A DNA stretch of 10,681 bases from ARS1285 sp039796495 (GTDB taxonomy: Archaea > Nanobdellota > Nanobdellia > Pacearchaeales > GW2011-AR1), in contig JBDKJQ010000028.1 of assembly GCA_039796495.1 (NCBI GenBank), forward strand, positions 1 through 10,681, written 5' to 3'. This document shows positions 6,788 through 10,681 of the stretch, one piece after another. Numbering within the stretch: the first letter of the stretch is position 1; every line of letters starts with the position of its first letter. Under the pieces are notes generated by a model, which was given only the letters and a program-made list of their open reading frames with translations, did not search any database and was not told where the DNA came from. The position numbers and the translations under genes are program-made.

Positions 6788-7231
6788 ATGAAAGACATTC
6801 CTTTAAGCGAGATTACGCTGCGAAAATATGAACGGCCGATTGGTTTGGAAAAAAGAGAACTCATACGAAAGATTTGTTTATCGCTGGGCCTTTTGCAACT
6901 GGGAGATTCGCGTGATGTTATCGTCGATATTTTGATGGTGTTAATTGAAGCAAATAAAAACAAAGAGAAACTGACCAGCGAAGTTGTAGGCGAACGCGTT
7001 GAACACTTACGAAAACAGTACAGCCTTGACACCAAAGGGCTTGCAGAGTCAAATATCCGTCGGCAACTCAAACGCCTTAATGATTACCTGCTCATTGACA
7101 AAAAAAATAACGAATATTTCCTCATTGAACAGCTTTCACTACAGGAAATTTTCGAGAACAACATTGAGCGGTTCGTCATCCCACAGATCATAGAGCGCGT
7201 AAAAGAATATTTACAGGCACTTGAGAAATAA
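6788..7231 (+). CDS. Probable winged-helix DNA-binding regulator
   Basis: This is a 147-residue, highly charged, all-helical protein with no membrane segment. It starts MKDIPLSEITLRKYERP, and the LSEITLRKYE opening looks like a conserved archaeal feature. Residues about 42-115 fit a winged helix: a helix from SRDVIVDILMVLIEA, a turn and second helix from LTSEVVGERVEHLRKQY, a recognition-like helix in LAESNIRRQLKRLNDY, then a hairpin wing across LLIDKKNNEYFLIE. A C-terminal helical tail (118-147) could mediate dimer formation. I cannot name the target or ligand. It has its own TATA box after a 65-bp gap from the GNAT gene. Confidence 0.65.
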   Translation: MKDIPLSEITLRKYERPIGLEKRELIRKICLSLGLLQLGDSRDVIVDILMVLIEANKNKEKLTSEVVGERVEHLRKQYSLDTKGLAESNIRRQLKRLNDYLLIDKKNNEYFLIEQLSLQEIFENNIERFVIPQIIERVKEYLQALEK

Positions 7232-7243
7232 AAATATATAGAA

Positions 7244-7269
7244 TTAAAAAAAATAAAAACAAAAATAAA
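7244..7269 (-). terminator. T-rich terminator after the lysine-rich peptide gene
   Basis: Read on the minus strand, the bases just after the TAA at 7270 are runs of T broken by single A or G, including one run of eight. This is the usual form of an archaeal intrinsic terminator, with no hairpin needed. Confidence 0.5.
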
Positions 7270-7341
7270 TTATCTTCTTTTTTTCTTCTTAGTAGATCCT
7301 TTTTTAGTAGATCTCTTTGCTGTTTTCTTTTTCTTTGCCAT
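7270..7341 (-). CDS. 23-residue lysine-rich basic peptide
   Basis: A complete small gene reads ATG to TAA on the minus strand in the otherwise gene-free 7232-7571 stretch. The product has 11 Lys and 3 Arg among 23 residues and no acidic residue: MAKKKK, then TAKRST, KKGST and KKKKRR. Codons use both AAA and AAG, so it is not a simple poly-A run. It is preceded by AAGGAGGTG (7351-7359), the longest ribosome binding site in the window, 9 nt from the ATG, and by a well-placed TATA box. The product should bind nucleic acid or another polyanion and resembles the basic tails of ribosomal or histone-H1-like proteins. No function can be assigned. It could instead be a leader-type peptide, but no gene follows it on the same strand within about 500 nt. 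Confidence 0.72.
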   Translation of the reverse strand: MAKKKKTAKRSTKKGSTKKKKRR

Positions 7342-7350
7342 TGTGAATTA

Positions 7351-7359
7351 CACCTCCTT
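7351..7359 (-). promoter_or_regulatory. Nine-base Shine-Dalgarno site of the lysine-rich peptide
   Basis: The minus strand reads AAGGAGGTG, fully complementary to the conserved 3' end of 16S rRNA, 9 nt before the ATG. Most first genes here have no such site. Confidence 0.75.
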
Positions 7360-7399
7360 ATATCTTTTGTAAAATATACTATTGTATCGCATTTATTGT

Positions 7400-7407
7400 A
7401 TTTAAAT
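7400..7407 (-). promoter_or_regulatory. TATA box of the lysine-rich peptide gene
   Basis: ATTTAAAT is centred about 62 nt before the ATG at 7341. It predicts a start near 7377 and a leader of about 36 nt that contains the ribosome binding site. The 8-mer is palindromic, so its direction is set only by the downstream gene. Confidence 0.5.
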
Positions 7408-7571
7408 GTTTTTATTTTTTGAAAAAAATGTTTTTTTGTTGAAATTTTTAATTGTGTTTGTCGACGGGGGAATTTTCTGCTGGGATTCTTAGAAAAATAA
7501 AAATTAAAATGATTGATGGAGATTGATAATTTTAATAAATGAGAGATAATTCATTTTAAAATAGTTAGAAT

Positions 7572-8027
7572 ATGGAACCAGAAAAAGATAAAGAAATTCA
7601 CGAAAAAATGGGGGAAATTTTAACAAAATCTCTCTCTGTAGAAAATCGTTTAGAGTTGTTTATTGCTCGTTATTTTATCAATCCTTCTGATGAAAGATCT
7701 TTATTTTTTGATGATATTATAATTCAACAATTAAACTTCTCTAGTAAAATCGAAATTTTTAAGAAAATTTGTAATCGAGAAAAATTTCCCCCCAATGATA
7801 TTAAGGACATAATCCATCTGATAAATGAAATTAAAGATATAAGGAACGAAGTTGCTCACAGTGAAACAATACTGAATATTTCTACAGAGAGAAAACATTT
7901 AGTTAGAAGGACAATGTCAAGTAGACCTTCTATAGATTTAAATAAAGAATTTATGGAAGGTTTTAGTAAAAAAATAAATTGGACTTTAAACTTGATAACT
8001 CAGTTTTGTCTGAGAATTAGTTATTAA
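7572..8027 (+). CDS. HEPN-like protein with RNxxxH motif (putative)
   Basis: This is a 151-residue soluble helical protein. An N-terminal helix (KSLSVENRLELFIARYF, about 19-35) is followed by two more, then INEIKDIRNEVAH with R91-N92 and H96. The R-N-x-x-x-H arrangement at the end of a helix is the active-site signature of HEPN domains, many of which are RNases in toxin-antitoxin, abortive infection or CRISPR ancillary systems, while others are nucleotide- or RNA-binding partners. The region around LNFSSKIEIFKKICNREKF also resembles HEPN-like proteins that monitor cell state. No antitoxin-like nucleotidyltransferase gene adjoins it. Codons are distinctly AT-rich (many AAA, ATT, TTA) compared with the ribosomal genes next door, consistent with recent acquisition. 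There is no Shine-Dalgarno site. The ATG at 7608 (residue 13) is an alternative start. Confidence 0.68.
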   Translation: MEPEKDKEIHEKMGEILTKSLSVENRLELFIARYFINPSDERSLFFDDIIIQQLNFSSKIEIFKKICNREKFPPNDIKDIIHLINEIKDIRNEVAHSETILNISTERKHLVRRTMSSRPSIDLNKEFMEGFSKKINWTLNLITQFCLRISY

Positions 8028-8062
8028 AAATTCCTGGGGTCTAATAAGCCCACACCAAAAAC

Positions 8063-8070
8063 ATTTAAAA
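8063..8070 (+). promoter_or_regulatory. TATA box of the ribosomal stalk operon
   Basis: ATTTAAAA, preceded by an A-rich BRE-like stretch, predicts initiation near 8092, about 70 nt before the L1 start codon. This is the longest leader predicted in the window. Confidence 0.6.
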
Positions 8071-8133
8071 ACCCCCACTCTATAGAAGGGTATTGCGAAC
8101 TACATCATCTTATCCCGCAATTCTTGGGATTGA

Positions 8134-8161
8134 GGTGCATTTGGTAGAAGCATATGACACC
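8134..8161 (+). promoter_or_regulatory. Leader hairpin directly before the L1 start codon
   Basis: GGTGCAT (8134-8140) can pair with ATG plus CACC (8154-8156 and 8158-8161), giving seven base pairs with A8157 bulged and a 13-nt loop. The 3' arm ends at the base before the ATG at 8162. A second, weaker hairpin, ATCCC/GGGAT (8112-8116 and 8126-8130), lies upstream. uL1 represses its own mRNA in bacteria and methanogens by binding an RNA that mimics its rRNA site, so this is a candidate control site. I could not match it to the known L1 motif. Confidence 0.4.
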
Positions 8162-8800
8162 ATGGAAGATAAAAATATCTTAGAAGCATTGAAAAAATTG
8201 CGCGCGCAAGAAGACTTGCGGGAGAAGAAAATAAATTTTGACCAGACGCTTGATCTTATTATTAATTTGAGAGAGTTTGATCCACGAAAGCAAGCATTCA
8301 GCACGTTTGTCACATTGCCGAAACGATTCAAGGAGAAGAAGATAGCAGGATTTTTTGAAAAAGATTCAACGGTCATTGATGCAATCAAAAAAGATAATTT
8401 TGTGCAATACAAAGAGAAGAAGGATATCAAAAAACTCATAAAACAATATGACAGCTTTGTTGCAAATGCAAAATTAATGCCGGCCATTGCTACGAGTTTT
8501 GGACGAGTGTTAGGTCCCGCAGGAAAAATGCCGAATCCGCAATTAGGTATCATCCCGAATGAAGAGCCGGCAGTTGTCAAAGCAGTTGTTGACAAAATAA
8601 ATTCAACAGTTCGTGTCATGGTGAAAGAGCCGAGCATCAAAGTCGGTGTTGGAAAAGTTTCATTAAAAGATGAAGACCTGGTTGGCAATATCGATGCAGT
8701 TTACCGACGAGTGGTGGAACAATTGCCCAAAGGCAAGGATAATATCAGAAATATCAAAATTAAATTTACCATGGGGAAACCGGTCACGGTTACATTATAA
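8162..8800 (+). CDS. rpl1: Large ribosomal subunit protein uL1
   Basis: It forms the mobile L1 stalk that helps release deacylated tRNA from the E site. The product is 212 residues, close to other archaeal L1 proteins. The family core is clear: the LDLIINLREFDPRKQAFS strand region, TFVTLP, the LMPAIATSFGRVLGPAGKMP hinge signature, and the closing KIKFTMGKPVTV. The frame is open upstream to a TTG at 8093, which would add 23 residues. The ATG at 8162 is chosen because the alignment with archaeal L1 (short helix, then the N-terminal strand) begins there and because the added residues lie in the predicted leader. The stop overlaps the L10 start by one base. Regulation by its own product through the leader is plausible. 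Confidence 0.95.
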   Translation: MEDKNILEALKKLRAQEDLREKKINFDQTLDLIINLREFDPRKQAFSTFVTLPKRFKEKKIAGFFEKDSTVIDAIKKDNFVQYKEKKDIKKLIKQYDSFVANAKLMPAIATSFGRVLGPAGKMPNPQLGIIPNEEPAVVKAVVDKINSTVRVMVKEPSIKVGVGKVSLKDEDLVGNIDAVYRRVVEQLPKGKDNIRNIKIKFTMGKPVTVTL

Positions 8801-9576
8801 TGGTACACGAAGCAATACAGGCAAAAGAAAAGCAAGTCAATGAGTTGGCAGACAAAATAAAAAAATCAAATACGCTCATGATCGTCTCTATTAGAGGACT
8901 GCCTTCAAAACAATTTCAGGAAATAAAAAAATCTGTCCGCAGCGATGCGTTTGTCAAAATCGCACGGAAGAATATCATCTTGCGCGCACTGGAAAAATGT
9001 GGTGATGCGTCTATAAAGCCACTAGAGAATCATATTGAATCAGACGTTGCTATCGTATTATCAGACAAAGATGGCTATGATCTTGCTGCAATTTTGGGGA
9101 AGAAAAAAACAAAGGTTTTTGCAAAAGCAGGGCAGATTGCCGACGATAACATTGAAGTCAAAGACGGACCGACTGAACTCGTGCCAGGACCAGTTATCAG
9201 TGAGTTTGGTGTGTTGGGAGTGCAAATTGCCGTTGAGAATGGAAAGATTGCAATCAAATCTCCGAAAGTTGTCGTGAAAAAGGGCGAAGAGATAAAAGAA
9301 AATGTCGCTTCTCTTTTGCAAAAATTAAGCATCCAGCCGTTTTCTGTTGGATTAAATCCTTTGGTTATTTATGATCTTAAAAAAAGAAAACTGTATACTC
9401 ATATAAAAATTGATCCTGAGGGATATACACATGAATTGAAAAAAGCCGCGTCACAGTCGCTTGGCTTTGCACAGAAAATTAGTTTTTACTGCAAAGAAAC
9501 TATCGGCTATTTCCTGGCGAAAGCGAATATGCAGGGAACACATTTACAGAATAAATTATCTCAGGAGGAAAAATAA
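8800..9576 (+). CDS. rpl10: Large ribosomal subunit protein uL10 (P0), short form
   Basis: It anchors the L12 dimers on helices 42-44 of 23S rRNA to form the GTPase-recruiting stalk. Residues 1-108 are the rRNA-binding domain (IVSIRGLPSKQFQEIKK, then VKIARKNIILRALEK). About 109-185 is the archaeal/eukaryotic insertion domain, containing GPTELVPGPVISEFGVLG. After that only about 70 residues remain, ending LSQEEK. Typical archaeal P0 proteins are about 80 residues longer, with three L12-binding helices and an acidic tail ending in a GLxxLFG-like motif; both the tail and part of the helical spine are absent here. Translation probably starts by coupling, because TAATG joins it to uL1 and no Shine-Dalgarno site is seen. 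Confidence 0.94.
   Translation: MVHEAIQAKEKQVNELADKIKKSNTLMIVSIRGLPSKQFQEIKKSVRSDAFVKIARKNIILRALEKCGDASIKPLENHIESDVAIVLSDKDGYDLAAILGKKKTKVFAKAGQIADDNIEVKDGPTELVPGPVISEFGVLGVQIAVENGKIAIKSPKVVVKKGEEIKENVASLLQKLSIQPFSVGLNPLVIYDLKKRKLYTHIKIDPEGYTHELKKAASQSLGFAQKISFYCKETIGYFLAKANMQGTHLQNKLSQEEK
9563..9568 (+). promoter_or_regulatory. Strong Shine-Dalgarno site for the P1/L12 gene
   Basis: AGGAGG lies within the last codons of uL10, 8 nt before the ATG at 9577. Stop and start are directly adjacent (TAAATG). A strong site here fits the need for several L12 copies per ribosome. Confidence 0.75.
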
Positions 9577-9870
9577 ATGGAAGAAGTTTATGCGGCTTTA
9601 CTGTTGCACAAACTGGGCAAGCCAGTTGATGAGGCAGGAGTCACAAAAATAATGCAGGCAGGCGGCGCAAGCGTCGATGAAAGCAAGGTGAAGAGCTTAG
9701 TTGCAAGCTTGAAAGACGTCGACATTGACACAGAACTTGCAAATGCAGTTGTTATGAGCGGAAGCGCTGCTTCAAGCGGAGGAGCTGCACAAGAAAGCAA
9801 GAAAGAAGAAGCTCCCAAAGAAGAGAAACGCGAAGCTGCTGCAGAAGGATTAAGCGCTCTATTCGGTTAA
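9577..9870 (+). CDS. rpl12: Ribosomal stalk protein P1 (archaeal L12)
   Basis: This is the multicopy stalk protein that recruits translation GTPases. The 97-residue product has the helical dimerization and P0-binding domain at 1-58 (MEEVYAALLLHKLGKPVDEA, then VDESKVKSLVASLKDVDID), an Ala/Gly/Ser hinge (about 61-73), a charged Glu/Lys segment and the conserved C-terminal EGLSALFG that contacts elongation factors. All expected parts are present, in contrast to the uL10 beside it. It is the last gene of the stalk operon. Confidence 0.96.
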   Translation: MEEVYAALLLHKLGKPVDEAGVTKIMQAGGASVDESKVKSLVASLKDVDIDTELANAVVMSGSAASSGGAAQESKKEEAPKEEKREAAAEGLSALFG

Positions 9871-9888
9871 TTGTTTTATTTTATCTTT
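9871..9888 (+). terminator. T-rich terminator of the stalk operon
   Basis: Directly after the L12 stop, 13 of 18 bases are T, in runs of three to four separated by A, G or C. This matches hairpin-free archaeal termination. Confidence 0.5.
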
Positions 9889-9944
9889 AGAATAGAGTGG
9901 AGGTAGTTGGGGTTTGATCGCGCTGTATTTCACGCTGTCATTAA

Positions 9945-9954
9945 TTTTAAAAAG
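9945..9954 (+). promoter_or_regulatory. TATA box for the unknown gene after the stalk operon
   Basis: TTTTAAAAAG is centred about 25 nt before the ATG at 9974, predicting a leaderless transcript. This argues for that ATG over the TTG at 9914. Confidence 0.5.
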
Positions 9955-9973
9955 AAGAATTTTATGTTCAGGT

Positions 9974-10420
9974 ATGAAACTTGTTCGATTATGTGGGTGG
10001 TTATTAGAGGAAAGTCCTGAGGTTGTGCAACGATTAGAGCGAGATACATCGAAGACGATGGTGCTGGTTCACGATCAGGAAAAACTTTCTATTCCGAATA
10101 TGCGTTTGCTTGTTCCTTCGGGGATCTTGGTGTATGAAATAAAAGGAGATTATCGAAGCGCTCGACAATTCTTTTTTAGCGTGCAGGAAGGAAATGGAAT
10201 GAATAGCGCATACTTATCAGTTGTTGAGCCTGCAGGAAGATCTTTGAATTTTGCAAAAAACGTCGGAACTTTATTTGAATATCCCTGGTATTCGAATGAG
10301 GAAAGTTCAATCATCTTTGAAAGATTGGCAGCGGGAAAAAGAAACGCTCCTCTGAATGGTATGCTTCCCCACAATCCTCTTGATCAATATACGCCGCGCA
10401 GTCATCCCTTGGCGAAATAA
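9974..10420 (+). CDS. Protein of unknown function
   Basis: I do not recognise this 148-residue protein. It starts MKLVRLCGWLLEESPEVVQR. Predicted strands include KTMVLVHD, NMRLLVPSGILVYEI and AYLSVVE, with aromatic-rich segments ARQFFFSVQ and GTLFEYPWYSNEE, and a proline-rich, probably disordered C-terminus. There are no membrane helices or metal motifs. The frame continues upstream to a TTG at 9914, which has GGAGGT 9 nt before it and would add 20 residues with a hydrophobic start (IALYFTLSLIL). The ATG is preferred because a TATA box sits at leaderless distance before it. It stands alone, with a tRNA downstream. Confidence 0.6.
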   Translation: MKLVRLCGWLLEESPEVVQRLERDTSKTMVLVHDQEKLSIPNMRLLVPSGILVYEIKGDYRSARQFFFSVQEGNGMNSAYLSVVEPAGRSLNFAKNVGTLFEYPWYSNEESSIIFERLAAGKRNAPLNGMLPHNPLDQYTPRSHPLAK

Positions 10421-10439
10421 TTATTTGTGAGTACGAAAG

Positions 10440-10447
10440 TTTATAAC
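10440..10447 (+). promoter_or_regulatory. TATA box for tRNA-Ser
   Basis: TTTATAAC, preceded by a purine-rich BRE-like CGAAAG, is centred about 27 nt before the first base of the mature tRNA. Transcription would start at or within a few bases of position 10471. Confidence 0.6.
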
Positions 10448-10470
10448 CTATTTATTTTTAATAGAGTCAA

Positions 10471-10550
10471 GCCGCTGTCGCATAGTGGTAGTGCACCTGG
10501 CTTGAGACCAGGGCCCTTTGGGCTCCCCGGTTCGATTCCGGGCGGCGGCG
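10471..10550 (+). tRNA. tRNA-Ser (anticodon UGA)
   Basis: The acceptor stem pairs GCCGCTG (10471-10477) with CGGCGGC (10543-10549), including one T-G pair, with discriminator G at 10550 as in archaeal serine tRNAs. The D arm is GCA/TGC. The anticodon stem is CCTGG/CCAGG around the loop CTTGAGA, giving anticodon TGA at 10503-10505. A long variable arm (GCCC-TTT-GGGC from 10513) marks a class II tRNA. The T arm is CCCGG-TTCGATT-CCGGG. It reads UCA and probably other UCN codons. CCA is not encoded, so it must be added after transcription. There is no intron. Confidence 0.95.
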
Positions 10551-10551
10551 A

Positions 10552-10681
10552 TTAATTATTAAACTGGAAAATTTCTCTGACAAATCGTGCACCATATTTT
10601 TCGAATTTTTTCTCACCAATTACTTCTTTCATACTTTCAAAAGAAACAGGTTTTGATTGCACCATTTTCAGTAGTTGAGAA
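10552..10681 (-). CDS. C-terminal fragment of an HRDC-like domain protein, 5'-partial
   Basis: The last 42 codons of a minus-strand gene enter from the right edge and end at TAA (10552-10554), one base from the tRNA. The visible residues include LLKMVQSKPVSFESMKEVIG and then EKKFEKYGARFVREI. The pattern (K)P-xSFExMKxVxGxKKxEKYGxxFxxxI is that of the second half of an HRDC domain, found at the C-terminus of RecQ-family helicases and some nucleases. Most of the gene is outside the window, so the parent protein cannot be named. Confidence 0.6.
   Translation of the reverse strand, partial: SQLLKMVQSKPVSFESMKEVIGEKKFEKYGARFVREIFQFNN

Noticed and set aside
7455..7495. GC-richer patch in the intergenic region as an RNA gene
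   Set aside because: No stable stem of more than 4 bp and no promoter at the right distance could be found.
2370..8027. A CARF-HEPN signalling system, because a CARF-like and a HEPN-like protein both occur in the window
   Set aside because: The two genes are about 5 kb apart, on opposite strands, with housekeeping genes between them and no CRISPR array or cas gene, so the pairing is likely chance.
8030..8056. TGGG/CCCA hairpin after the HEPN-like gene as a terminator or small RNA
   Set aside because: The stem is only 4 bp with a long loop and no T-run follows.
8093..8161. N-terminal extension of uL1 from a TTG codon
   Set aside because: The added 23 residues have no match to archaeal L1, the ATG at 8162 aligns with known N-termini, and the stretch is explained as a leader.
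9914..9973. TTG start with GGAGGT before it for the unknown protein
   Set aside because: A TATA box at leaderless distance before the ATG at 9974 is the better fit, though the choice is not certain.
10471..10550. tRNA-Leu, since the long variable arm also occurs there
   Set aside because: The anticodon is UGA and the discriminator base is G, both serine features.

Overview
The window is archaeal DNA, most likely from a small-genome lineage of the DPANN type (for example a Woesearchaeota/Pacearchaeota-like organism; this assignment is inference). The evidence is: archaeal-type ribosomal proteins uL1, uL10/P0 and P1/aL12 in that order; an AbrB-PhoU fusion regulator; TATA boxes of the ATTTAAAA kind about 25-27 nt before starts; several apparently leaderless genes; and a serine tRNA with no encoded CCA. 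Genes are packed tightly and mostly separated by 0-120 nt.

Layout. 1-2036 (+): a site-2 protease (5' end outside the window) overlapping a short-chain dehydrogenase by one base. 2038-3747 (-): a small unknown protein, a stand-alone CARF-like Rossmann protein, and an AbrB-PhoU protein. 3866-6722 (+): a compact operon reading away from the phoU-like gene, encoding a PduL-type phosphotransacylase, GlmS and a GNAT acetyltransferase, with a perfect palindrome just before the first gene. 6788-7231 (+): a probable winged-helix regulator with its own TATA box. 7232-7571: no long gene, but a 23-residue lysine-rich peptide gene on the minus strand with a 9-base Shine-Dalgarno match. 7572-8027 (+): an AT-rich HEPN-like protein with an RNxxxH motif. 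8162-9870 (+): the rpl1-rpl10-rpl12 stalk operon behind a roughly 70-nt leader that can fold over the L1 start. 9974-10420 (+): an unrecognised protein. 10471-10550 (+): tRNA-Ser(UGA). 10552-10681 (-): the C-terminal end of a gene resembling an HRDC domain.

How the genes fit together. The clearest functional unit is PduL-GlmS-GNAT. PduL interconverts acetyl phosphate and acetyl-CoA, GlmS makes glucosamine-6-phosphate, and an acetyl-CoA-dependent acetyltransferase follows one base later. A route toward GlcNAc-phosphate and UDP-GlcNAc is a reasonable inference, but the GNAT substrate is not shown by the sequence. The stalk operon is housekeeping, although its uL10 is unusually short and lacks the usual acidic tail. 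The most novel-looking items are the lysine-rich micro-gene, the CARF-like single-domain protein, the HEPN-like protein, and the palindrome between the PhoU-type regulator and the PduL operon. No CRISPR array, insertion sequence or prophage was seen.
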